Shown here piece after piece: positions 15,172 to 22,135 of a stretch of 38,128 nt of DNA. Location: contig JBBATH010000022.1 of NCBI GenBank assembly GCA_040398845.1, positions 1 to 38,128 on the forward strand. The letters run 5' to 3'. The stretch is from WLND01 sp040398845. Its GTDB lineage: Bacteria; Actinomycetota; Actinomycetes; S36-B12. A model generated the notes under the pieces. It worked only from the letters and a program-made list of their open reading frames with translations, was not told the origin of the DNA and searched no databases. The number at the start of each line of letters is the position of its first letter. Position 1 is the stretch's first letter. A program made the position numbers and the translations under genes.

Positions 15172-15602
15172 GGGATCTCCTACGGCTAATGGCTGTCTAT
15201 TGATAGCGGTGAACTGTGGGGTCGGGCGAAAGTGAGCGTGCGCTCGCGGGGCCTACCTCGGCTTGACCCGAGTGGTTATCGCGGGCCGAAAGGCTATGGC
15301 GGACCTCGGGGTCGTGTCGTTCGGGAAAGCACTTGACGGGCTGATGCCGGGCTCATCGCGATGGCCGCACCCGCGATGCTGAGGACCACGCCGAGCACGA
15401 TCATGAGGTGAACTCCCGGTGTGATGCAGCTTGTTTCGTACTGGCGACCGGGGTCTGGGGTCGTATCCGTTCAGGCGGAATTAATTTTCAGTGAACGCCA
15501 TCAGGGATAGCGTGTCAACCGCTCGACGACATTCATGAAGAGTGCGCGCGGCAGAGGGTCGAGAAACTCGGTAGGTTGCTCCCAAACAATCCAAGGAGAG
15601 TC
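15172..15602. other. 431-base intergenic stretch between SRPBCC and aldo/keto reductase genes
   Basis: The genes on either side diverge, so promoters for both should lie here. The only possible gene is a 36-codon membrane ORF at 15294-15404 on the minus strand. A short AT-rich patch (GGAATTAATTTTCAGTG, near 15477) may belong to the aldo/keto reductase promoter, but no convincing hexamer pair was assigned. Nothing else was recognised. Confidence 0.5.
15294..15404 (-). CDS. possible 36-residue membrane peptide
   Basis: The frame begins MIVLGVVLSIAGAAIAMS, a single membrane helix, and continues with a short basic tail. A GGGAG box lies eight bases before the ATG. The start resembles small hydrophobic actinobacterial proteins beginning MIILG, which normally have a second helix that is missing here. 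It may be a truncated copy or chance. Confidence 0.3.
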   Translation of the reverse strand: MIVLGVVLSIAGAAIAMSPASARQVLSRTTRPRGPP

Positions 15603-16454
15603 ATGGCCATCGATCCCAGCATCGTCCCCAATATCGCCCTGAACGATGGCACTACGATCCCGCAGATCGGTTTCGGGCTATGGCAGGTGCCACCAGCGGA
15701 GGCTGAGGCAGCGACCAGCGAGGCACTTGCCGTCGGTTATCGACATGTTGATGGCGCGGCGGTTTATGCCAACGAGGCCGGGGCTGGCCTTGCGGTGTCG
15801 AATAGTGGGCTCGCTCGCGACGATGTCTATGTGACGACGAAGCTCTGGAATCCCGACCAAGGGCACGACGAGACCATGCGCGCATTCGACCTGAGCATGA
15901 GCAAATTCGGCGTCGAGTACCTTGACCTCTACCTGATTCATTGGCAGTGCCAGCAGTTGGGCAAGTATGTCGAGACGTGGCGGGCCCTCATCGATTTGCA
16001 GGCGTCGGGGCGCGTGCGCTCCATTGGGGTTTCCAACTTTCACGAGTCGGCATTGCGGGAGATTATTGAGGTGACGGGCGTCCTGCCGGTGCTCAATCAA
16101 ATCGAGTTGCACCCGTGGTTGCCGCAGCACCACATGCGAGCCGTGCATGCTGAGTACGGCATCGCGACGGAATCGTGGAGCCCCCTGGCATCAGGCCAAC
16201 TGATTAGCGACCCGTTGCTTGCCAGCATCGCGGCTAAGCACGGTGTTTCGACGGCTCAGGTGATGATTCGGTGGCACCTGCAGCAGGGACTGATCGTGCT
16301 GCCGAAGTCGGTGACCCCGACACGGATTGCGGAGAACATCGAGGTTTTCGGCTTCGAGCTCGATGCTGATGATCTTGCCGCGATCGCGACCCTTGAGAGC
16401 GGTCGACGGACCGGGCCAGATCCCGACAACTTCCTCGAGTTGGGTTGGGAGTAG
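15603..16454 (+). CDS. aldo/keto reductase (2,5-diketo-D-gluconate reductase type)
   Basis: A 283-residue AKR with a complete catalytic tetrad: Asp50 and Tyr55 in RHVDGAAVYAN, Lys80 in VTTKLWN and His113 in LYLIHWQ. Further family marks are GRVRSIGVSNFHESAL, VLNQIELHPWLPQ and the NADPH-binding LPKSVTPTRIAENIEVF. These are typical of the AKR5 group, which reduces diketogluconate and various aldehydes and ketones. AAGGAGAG lies upstream of the ATG at 15603. It stands alone between the SRPBCC gene (divergent) and a TetR gene (convergent), with a shared hairpin terminator. Its substrate cannot be predicted. Confidence 0.93.
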   Translation: MAIDPSIVPNIALNDGTTIPQIGFGLWQVPPAEAEAATSEALAVGYRHVDGAAVYANEAGAGLAVSNSGLARDDVYVTTKLWNPDQGHDETMRAFDLSMSKFGVEYLDLYLIHWQCQQLGKYVETWRALIDLQASGRVRSIGVSNFHESALREIIEVTGVLPVLNQIELHPWLPQHHMRAVHAEYGIATESWSPLASGQLISDPLLASIAAKHGVSTAQVMIRWHLQQGLIVLPKSVTPTRIAENIEVFGFELDADDLAAIATLESGRRTGPDPDNFLELGWE

Positions 16455-16465
16455 GGCTCAGTCTG

Positions 16466-16497
16466 ACGCCTTGCGCTGGATGATCGGCGCAAGGCGT
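16466..16497. terminator. bidirectional hairpin between aldo/keto reductase and TetR genes
   Basis: A perfect 11-bp stem, ACGCCTTGCGC paired with GCGCAAGGCGT, with a ten-base loop, sits between two convergent genes 12 bases after the reductase stop. It probably ends transcription in both directions. Confidence 0.7.
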
Positions 16498-16519
16498 TCA
16501 CCTATTGAGCGATCGCGCA

Positions 16520-17116
16520 TCACCCGAGGCCCTTGAAGAGGGCATTGATCATGGCGGTGAAGTTTGCTGCTCGGTCCTGGGCGAAGTGCACGCCTGCGAT
16601 CTCTAGGCCTACGGCGCCATGCATGGCACTCCACAGTTCTTGGGCAACCTCGGTGCTATCGCCGTGCGCAAGATCACCGGAATTCATCGCATCCTGCACT
16701 CTGTCGACGAGCGTCGTGAAGGAGCGTTTTGCGGCATCGCGCGACTCGGGCGATAGCTCCAGGAGCATCATCTGCTCGAACATAAGGTGGTAGAGCTGCG
16801 GGTTGTCGATGGCGAACTGCCGGTATCCCAAGCATCCGATGCTCAGCCGCCGCAGGGGGTTCGCATCTGAGCGAGTCTCGATCGCCACCTCGAGGGTGTC
16901 AAAGCCGTGTACGAAGAGGGCTTCTAGAAGACCGTCCTTGTTCCCGAAGCGCGAGTAGACACCCATCGGGGCGACCCCGGCCCTTGTTGCGACGGCCCGC
17001 ACGGTGAGAGCTGGGAGGCCAGCTTCCTCGAGTATCGCGAGTGCGGCATCGATAAGCGAGGCGGTGACCTCGAGGCTCGAGGTGCGGGTTCGCGCATCTT
17101 GTCTGACACCTGCCAC
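16520..17116 (-). CDS. TetR/AcrR family transcriptional regulator
   Basis: A 198-residue regulator. The N-terminal HTH reads LIDAALAILEEAGLPALTVR, then AVATRAGVAPMGVYSRFGNK and DGLLEALF. The C-terminal helices, including LYHLMFEQM and AQELWSAMHG, match a TetR ligand-binding domain of the TetR_C WHG type. The GTG at 17116 is chosen. The open frame continues to 17311, but that extension lies in the start of the divergent transporter gene and has no regulator sequence. It very probably represses the divergent DHA2 pump/aquaporin operon and itself through the palindrome at 17144-17156. Its effector is presumably a pump substrate. Confidence 0.9.
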   Translation of the reverse strand: MAGVRQDARTRTSSLEVTASLIDAALAILEEAGLPALTVRAVATRAGVAPMGVYSRFGNKDGLLEALFVHGFDTLEVAIETRSDANPLRRLSIGCLGYRQFAIDNPQLYHLMFEQMMLLELSPESRDAAKRSFTTLVDRVQDAMNSGDLAHGDSTEVAQELWSAMHGAVGLEIAGVHFAQDRAANFTAMINALFKGLG

Positions 17117-17127
17117 GTGGCTAGGGT
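17099..17127 (+). promoter_or_regulatory. candidate promoter of the DHA2 pump/aquaporin operon
   Basis: TTGTCT (17099-17104) and TAGGGT (17122-17127) are separated by exactly 17 bases and match -35 and actinobacterial TAnnnT -10 elements. A start near 17134 would give a 40-base leader containing the probable TetR operator. Confidence 0.45.
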
Positions 17128-17143
17128 AACGTCTCACAACTAG

Positions 17144-17156
17144 AGAACAACGTTCT
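17144..17156. promoter_or_regulatory. probable TetR operator
   Basis: A perfect inverted repeat, AGAAC-AAC-GTTCT, lies in the 58-base region between the divergent TetR and transporter genes. It sits just downstream of the proposed transporter promoter, where binding would block transcription. Confidence 0.5.
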
Positions 17157-17174
17157 ATAGAGGAGATCGTGGCC

Positions 17175-18698
17175 ATGAATACGTTGAATGCGACCCGTCG
17201 TTGGATAGCACTGGGAATCCTGTGTTTGAGCCTGTTACTGGCGGTAGTTGACAACACGATCGTCAACGTTGCGCTCCCCACGCTCAATAGGGAAATCGGT
17301 GCTGGAACCACCGATTTGCAATGGATTGTCGATGCCTACACGCTGGTTTTCTCGGCGCTCTTGCTCACCATGGGGCACTTCGGCGACCGATTCGGACGTA
17401 AGCGCATGCTCCAACTTGGACTCGTGCTCTTTGCCGCCACGTCGGGGCTCGCGGCATTCGCAACGACCTCGGGTCAGCTCATTGGGGCCCGGGCGCTCAT
17501 GGGTATCGGTGCCGCGCTGATCTTTCCCGCAACGCTGGCGATTCTGGTCAACATCTTCACAGACCCCAAGGAGCGTGCAGCTGCGATCGGCATCTGGACA
17601 GCGATGGTCGGAGTCGCGGTCGCAATCGGACCGATCGCGGGGGGCCTCCTGCTCGAGCACTTCTGGTGGGGTTCGATTTTCCTGGTGAACATCCCGGTGG
17701 TGATTATCGCGATCGCACTCGGAGCATTCCTGCTGCCGGACTCACGCGACCCCAAGGTGGGACCGATGGATTACCGGGGGCTCGTGCTCTCGGCGGCGGC
17801 TGTGGGCCTGATCATCTGGGCGATCATCGAGGGACCAAGGTGGGGCTGGACCTCCGTACCAATTCTCGGTGGTCTCATCGGCGGCGTCGGACTTCTCATT
17901 GTTTTCGTCCTAGTTGAACGTCGTCTCGCCCACCCGATGCTCGACGTGCGACTGTTCAAGAACGCCCGGTTTACTGCGGCGAGTTGTTCGATCACGACGG
18001 CGTTTTTTGCTCTCTTCGGCTTCATTTTCCTCATCACCCAGTTCCTGCAACTCGTCCAGGGATTCACTCCTCTTCAGGCAGGGGTTCGCACGCTGCCCTT
18101 CGCAATCGCGACAGGGATCATGTCGCCGCTGGCCATCGTCCTCATGCATCGGTTTGGATCAAAGGCCATCGTGACACTAGGCCTGCTCGTTATGGCGGCC
18201 GGATTTCTCATCGCCGCGACCGTCAAGGTTGACACTCCATACGTCGGGGCAGTGCTCATCTCCATCGTGACGATCGCCGCCGGCCTCGGTCTGGCCACGA
18301 GCCCGGCAACCGATTCGGTCATGGGCGCGCTGCCGCCGGAGCAGGCTGGTGCGGGCGCAGCAGTGAACGACACGACTCGCGAGTTTGGTGGAACGCTCGG
18401 GGTAGCGGTCGTTGGGTCGGTATTCCTCAGCGTCTACGGTGCAAAGGTCATCGACGGTTACCGGAGCCTTGGGTTACCGGAGCAATACGAGTCGATCGTC
18501 CGGGAGTCGATGGGGGGCGGACTCGCCGTGGCGGGGCAACTGCCGGCCGATGTTGCAGCACAACTTGCTGGGGTCGTGAAAGGTGCATTCATCGACGGTC
18601 TCTCAGGGGGCTCACTCGTGTCAGCACTCGTGGTTAGTGTTGGAGCGGTGGTCGCATGGAGGTACCTGCCGGCCCGCGCAGGAAGCAGTGACCAATGA
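17175..18698 (+). CDS. DHA2 family (EmrB/QacA-type) 14-TM drug efflux MFS transporter
   Basis: A 507-residue transporter with about 14 membrane segments. It has the DHA2 motifs LDNTIVNVALP-like (VDNTIVNVALPTLNREIG), LQWIVDAYTLVFSALLLTMG, GHFGDRFGRKRMLQLGL (MFS motif A) and RALMGIGAALIFPATLAI (motif C region). The C-terminal half has PPEQAGAGAAVNDTTREFGG, typical of the group. It uses the proton gradient to expel drugs or toxic metabolites. AGGAGA lies before it; the ATG at 17175 has better spacing than the GTG at 17169. Control by the divergent TetR repressor is expected. The stop overlaps the start of the aquaporin-family gene. Confidence 0.92.
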   Translation: MNTLNATRRWIALGILCLSLLLAVVDNTIVNVALPTLNREIGAGTTDLQWIVDAYTLVFSALLLTMGHFGDRFGRKRMLQLGLVLFAATSGLAAFATTSGQLIGARALMGIGAALIFPATLAILVNIFTDPKERAAAIGIWTAMVGVAVAIGPIAGGLLLEHFWWGSIFLVNIPVVIIAIALGAFLLPDSRDPKVGPMDYRGLVLSAAAVGLIIWAIIEGPRWGWTSVPILGGLIGGVGLLIVFVLVERRLAHPMLDVRLFKNARFTAASCSITTAFFALFGFIFLITQFLQLVQGFTPLQAGVRTLPFAIATGIMSPLAIVLMHRFGSKAIVTLGLLVMAAGFLIAATVKVDTPYVGAVLISIVTIAAGLGLATSPATDSVMGALPPEQAGAGAAVNDTTREFGGTLGVAVVGSVFLSVYGAKVIDGYRSLGLPEQYESIVRESMGGGLAVAGQLPADVAAQLAGVVKGAFIDGLSGGSLVSALVVSVGAVVAWRYLPARAGSSDQ

Positions 18699-19525
18699 CC
18701 TCACAGAATGTGAATGATCAGTACTTCACCCCCCATCTCGGATTCTCAGGGCTTCCCAAGGCAGTGGTCGAGCGGATCACCGACTTCAACAATCCGAGAC
18801 AGCAGTGGCGCCGGCTGTTCTCGGAGGTCATGGGCACCTTTCTGCTCGTCCTCGTGGCGGCTGGCGGCGGGATGATGAACGCTGCATTCGACGGTGCCAT
18901 CGGCCGCACTGCAGCTGTTGTCGCACCCGGTCTCATGGTCATGGCGATGATCCTCTTTATGGGCAAGGTGTCGGGGGCGCACTTCAATCCCGCCGTGAGC
19001 ATCGCCTTTGCGCTGCGGGGTGACTTCCCTTGGAAGCGGGTGCCGGGCTATGCGGTGGCGCAACTCATCGGGGCTGTCCTCGCCGCCCTGTTCCTCCAGG
19101 GGGTCATCAACGTCTCGGCATCCAACGGCTCGAACTACCCGGCAGCGAGCACGACCGACGTCGCGGCATTCCTCATGGAGATGGTGCTGACCTGTGGCCT
19201 CGTCAGCGTCATTCTCGGAACTGCCTCGGGAGCCCAGAACATCGGCATCATCGGCGCGCTGGGCGTCGGCGGCTACATTGCGCTGGCCGGGTTATGGGCG
19301 AGCCCCCTCTCGGGAGCGTCGATGAACCCGTTCCGGACGCTGGGCCCGGATCTCGTGGCGAACAATTATCAGGCCTACTGGGTCTACCTCGCGGGTCCAC
19401 TCCTCGGAGCGGTTCTTGCTGTCCTCGCGGCGTTCATCCTGCGAGGCTTCGGTGGAGGGAGAATTGGCTCTGCGGCGGCCCAGGGCGCCCTTCAGACCGA
19501 ACCGCTCCGGCCTGAAAAGGATTAG
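18695..19525 (+). CDS. MIP/aquaporin family channel
   Basis: A 276-residue six-helix channel protein. The first half-helix motif is canonical: SGAHFNPAVS, with NPA at 98-100. The second is SGASMNPFRTLGPDLV, where NPF (211-213) replaces NPA, followed by the selectivity-filter Arg214. An alanine-to-larger-residue change at this position occurs in other MIP channels and may alter what passes. The 40-residue N-terminus before helix 1 is polar. The ATG overlaps the stop of the efflux pump (ATGA), so the two are made together. A pump plus channel operon may serve efflux with osmotic balance or passage of small uncharged solutes; this is inference. Confidence 0.9.
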   Translation: MTSQNVNDQYFTPHLGFSGLPKAVVERITDFNNPRQQWRRLFSEVMGTFLLVLVAAGGGMMNAAFDGAIGRTAAVVAPGLMVMAMILFMGKVSGAHFNPAVSIAFALRGDFPWKRVPGYAVAQLIGAVLAALFLQGVINVSASNGSNYPAASTTDVAAFLMEMVLTCGLVSVILGTASGAQNIGIIGALGVGGYIALAGLWASPLSGASMNPFRTLGPDLVANNYQAYWVYLAGPLLGAVLAVLAAFILRGFGGGRIGSAAAQGALQTEPLRPEKD

Positions 19526-19533
19526 CGGAACCG

Positions 19534-19833
19534 GTGAATGCCTCAATTGATGTCAGCGGCATGAACCGTCAACTCGTGGTGACGCCCGCGACACCCGTGC
19601 TCGCCGCAGGGTCCCTGACGACCAAGCCCACGCGCTTGGCCTACGTCGACAGGGCGGTCAAAGTTCTCGTCATCACGTTCGACGACTTCATCAATCCGGC
19701 CTCGCGGCCCAATGACCGAGTCGAGCAGTTGGCAATCGTGGGTAGCACCGGTAGCCACCCGGGCGCCTTTGGAATCGTCGACATCGAGCTGTTGCCGAAC
19801 TTTCGGTCGCGTTGGATCATCTCGACCGACTGA
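19534..19833 (+). CDS. hypothetical protein, 99 residues
   Basis: An open frame starting at GTG eight bases after the channel gene. Codon third positions are GC-rich as in neighbouring genes. Residues 35-60 read LAYVDRAVKVLVITFDDFIN, a plausible beta-strand segment, but no family is recognised. The ribosome-binding site is weak (GGAACC). An opposite-strand frame of 134 codons covers the same DNA and looks less protein-like. It might be a small gene at the end of the TetR-regulated operon or non-coding sequence. Confidence 0.35.
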   Translation: MNASIDVSGMNRQLVVTPATPVLAAGSLTTKPTRLAYVDRAVKVLVITFDDFINPASRPNDRVEQLAIVGSTGSHPGAFGIVDIELLPNFRSRWIISTD

Positions 19834-20048
19834 CCGCATTGCAGGGGCAGGATCACGCCAAGGTGTCCGTACAGGCATTGCTGACCGAGGATCGTGATGA
19901 GTGATGCCCGCGTATCTCGACAACAGTTGTGACAGAACTCCCGTCACGAAGAATGTGTCCTAGAAGCGCGTGAAACAGCCGTTGCGAGGGGCTTGGGGCT
20001 TTCGGTCAAGCTGTAGACGGATTCGTATACCGATGTTAATCTCAATCC

Positions 20049-20318
20049 ATGTCAGCCACGACGACGATTCGAGTGAGTGTCGCAACGAGGAATGCCGTCA
20101 ATCGAGCTCGCGAGCGGACCGGGGAAAGCACCGATTCAATCCTCGAGCAGGCGTTAGCGGCGTACGAGGAGGCCCGCTTCTGGCGTTGCTGGCGCGAGGT
20201 GCACGACACTGCCGACGATGGTGTTTCTGCATCAGTTGATGACGACGAAGTGCGCCTGTGGGACGAGGCAAGCCGACTGGATCTCACGGCGGCCGGCGAT
20301 GCTCGTGCAGATCCGTGA
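20049..20318 (+). CDS. antitoxin of a MazF-type pair (RHH/MazE-like)
   Basis: An 89-residue acidic protein. The N-terminal part (TTTIRVSVATRNAVNRARER, then TGESTDSILEQALAAYEEA) fits a ribbon-helix-helix DNA-binding domain. The C-terminal third, rich in Asp and Glu, would be the flexible toxin-binding tail. Its stop overlaps the GTG of the toxin gene (GTGA). No Shine-Dalgarno sequence lies before the ATG. GTTAAT (20035-20040) stands at the distance expected for a -10 of a leaderless mRNA. Such antitoxins repress their own operon and neutralise the toxin. Confidence 0.75.
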   Translation: MSATTTIRVSVATRNAVNRARERTGESTDSILEQALAAYEEARFWRCWREVHDTADDGVSASVDDDEVRLWDEASRLDLTAAGDARADP

Positions 20319-20641
20319 TCCCCGGTGACGTGTGGATCATCGACCTCGGCACACCGATCGGGGTCGAGTCCGCATTCATGCGGCCCGCGCTCATCGTTGG
20401 TAGCCCCCGCATGCGCGGACCACTTGCCCTCGTGTGTCCGCTCACGACCACGATGCGCGACTACCCGTGGCGGGTGGAGGTCGAATCATCCCCATCCTCT
20501 GGACTTTCGCGGACCTCGTATGTTCAAGTTGAGCATCTTCGCTCGATTTCCTCGGCTCGGGGAGTCGTTCGGCTGGGCCGAATCGATGTGGCCGGTTGGC
20601 ATCGGGTTCGGTCCGTCCTGCGCATGCTTCTTGATCTGTGA
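20315..20641 (+). CDS. MazF/PemK family toxin (mRNA endoribonuclease)
   Basis: A 108-residue protein starting VIPGDVWIIDLGTPIGVESA followed by FMRPALIVGS, the MazF opening (R/P-GdvW, then G-x-E, then RPalVv). It continues with ALVCPLTTTMRDYPWRVEVE and RTSYVQVEHLRSISSARGVVRLG, equivalent to the conserved T/S-x-x-x-x-(D/E)Q-L/R-S-x-x-R region. MazF toxins cut mRNA at short sequences during stress. The GTG at 20315 overlaps the antitoxin stop; the longer frame to 20258 lies inside the antitoxin gene. It converges with the SET-like gene with 35 bases between. Confidence 0.82.
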   Translation: MIPGDVWIIDLGTPIGVESAFMRPALIVGSPRMRGPLALVCPLTTTMRDYPWRVEVESSPSSGLSRTSYVQVEHLRSISSARGVVRLGRIDVAGWHRVRSVLRMLLDL

Positions 20642-20676
20642 CGGTTCCGCGAGGGTCCTTGCTGTGTCGTTGTGCG

Positions 20677-21507
20677 TCAGGCCCGGGATTCAAGCTCGTG
20701 GACGATCCTCGCGGCAGAACCTCGTAGTGGCTCGGCCGACTCCGGTGCGTCTGCGGTCGAGGCGAGGTCGATGATTCGCTTAAGGGCATCGATGTCGTAG
20801 CTGCGTCCGGCAGTGATCTCGGTGCTGGGGTCGATGAATCCGTAGACGATTGCCATCTCAAGGGGATCACGATCCATGCCGTAGTCGAGTGCGCACTGTG
20901 CCGTGCCGAACGGCAAACGCGCTGAGACCTCGAAGGCGTCGCCATCCCAGTCGCCGACCGCGCCCTCGGCGTGGTGATTGAGCAGGTCGACAAGGGGGAT
21001 GAGCACTCGTTCAGACGAGCCTTGATCCGTGAGAGGGATGCGAAAGCAGCGGTTCGCCCAGAGCAGGTCGACCGCATCCATCTGAGGTGACCGGAAGGAC
21101 GGCACGACGCGGCGGACGGCTTCGATCAGGTCGACTGGAAGGCCGGGGTCGAGTGATGGATGGGTGCGACGCATCCAGGCGAGTTTGTCGCAGGCGTTGT
21201 GGAGCGCGACCTGCAGATACAGAAGTTCCCACTCGAGTTCGCCGCAGTCCTCAGGCACCTGAGCGATGACGATGCGGTCGTGGTCCAGAGAAAACGTGAC
21301 CCGATCAACCCGGATGAAGGCAGCGCGAGGGATCCGCAGCAGCGTGTCGCCGTCGAGGGCCGAGGATTCGACGCTCAATTGGCCGGCGCGTTCGATGAAA
21401 ACGGTTGACGTTTCGACGTATCCGCCCGCTTCACGAATGAGTTCGATGGTCCCGGCGAGTAGGTCAGCGACAAGCGGATCGCTGGAGTCGATCATCGGAT
21501 GGCTCAT
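20677..21507 (-). CDS. SET-domain-like protein (SETD3/RLSMT-type fold)
   Basis: A 276-residue protein. The strongest marks are in the C-terminal half: LIPLVDLLNHHAEG, the SET family's L-x-P-x-x-D-x-x-NH motif, followed 40 residues later by QCALDYGMDRDPLEMAIVYGFID, equivalent to the conserved YG, then N-x-x-L-L-x-x-YGF. The N-terminal segment RAGQLSVESSALDGDTLLRIP resembles the initial SET strands (rGl-a-x-x-i-x-x-G-x-x-l-x-iP). Such proteins use S-adenosylmethionine to methylate lysine or histidine of proteins. In canonical enzymes the YG pair is preceded by S/G; here it is DYG. An alternative GTG start lies at 21522. It is divergent from LemA, with no clear partner. Confidence 0.65.
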   Translation of the reverse strand: MSHPMIDSSDPLVADLLAGTIELIREAGGYVETSTVFIERAGQLSVESSALDGDTLLRIPRAAFIRVDRVTFSLDHDRIVIAQVPEDCGELEWELLYLQVALHNACDKLAWMRRTHPSLDPGLPVDLIEAVRRVVPSFRSPQMDAVDLLWANRCFRIPLTDQGSSERVLIPLVDLLNHHAEGAVGDWDGDAFEVSARLPFGTAQCALDYGMDRDPLEMAIVYGFIDPSTEITAGRSYDIDALKRIIDLASTADAPESAEPLRGSAARIVHELESRA

Positions 21508-21577
21508 GACGGCATTCTTCACTCAGGTGGATCTGTCGCGTGCTAGGGTTTTCACCGCCCCGAGCAGAAGGAACCCC

Positions 21578-22132
21578 ATGATTATTGGCCTCATCGTCCT
21601 CGTCATCCTCTTCATCGTTTTCTTGTTCGGCATCACGCAATTCAACAAGTTGCGGCGATTGAATCTGCTGTGCACTGGTTCCTTCGCTGACATCGACACG
21701 CTCCTCACGAAGCGAGCCGATCTCGTGCCGAACCTTGTCTCAACGGTGTCGGGTGCAGCGGGCTTTGAGAAGTCGACACTCGAAGCCGTCACCCAGGCCC
21801 GAACGGCCGGAATGCAGGCGCAAAGCCTCGAGGCCAAGGCCGAGGCCGATGGGATGCTCACTCAGGCGCTGGGCAAACTGTTCGCGCTGAGCGAGGCTTA
21901 CCCGGCCCTGACAGCGACCGAGAACTTCCGAATGCTGCAGACGCAACTCTCAGAGCTTGAAAGCCAACTCCAGTTTGCCCGCCAGTTCTACAACGACACC
22001 GTGGTGACCCTCAACACGGCTGTCGTCACGGTCCCAACTATGTTCTTCGCCGGCATCGCGAAGGTCAAGGAGCGGCCGGTCTACGCCGAGGCCGATGAGG
22101 CGAGGCGTGCCGCCCCCAAGGTTGAGTTCTAA
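21578..22132 (+). CDS. LemA family protein
   Basis: A 184-residue protein with one N-terminal membrane helix (MIIGLIVLVILFIVFLFGIT), then the LemA four-helix region. The latter contains DIDTLLTKRADLVPNLVSTV, LSEAYPALTATENFRMLQTQ, ESQLQFARQFYNDTVVTLNT and a terminal KVKERPVY segment. LemA proteins are membrane-anchored helical proteins of unclear function, often found with a DUF2207 or TPM-domain partner. That partner starts four bases after this stop. AGAAGGA precedes the ATG at 21578; the long upstream frame is antisense to the SET-like gene. TAGGGT (21544-21549) may be its -10 box. Confidence 0.93.
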   Translation: MIIGLIVLVILFIVFLFGITQFNKLRRLNLLCTGSFADIDTLLTKRADLVPNLVSTVSGAAGFEKSTLEAVTQARTAGMQAQSLEAKAEADGMLTQALGKLFALSEAYPALTATENFRMLQTQLSELESQLQFARQFYNDTVVTLNTAVVTVPTMFFAGIAKVKERPVYAEADEARRAAPKVEF

Positions 22133-22135
22133 ACG

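Noticed and set aside
17117..17311. 65-residue N-terminal extension of the TetR regulator
   Set aside because: It covers the divergent operator, promoter and the first codons of the transporter; its sequence is not regulator-like.
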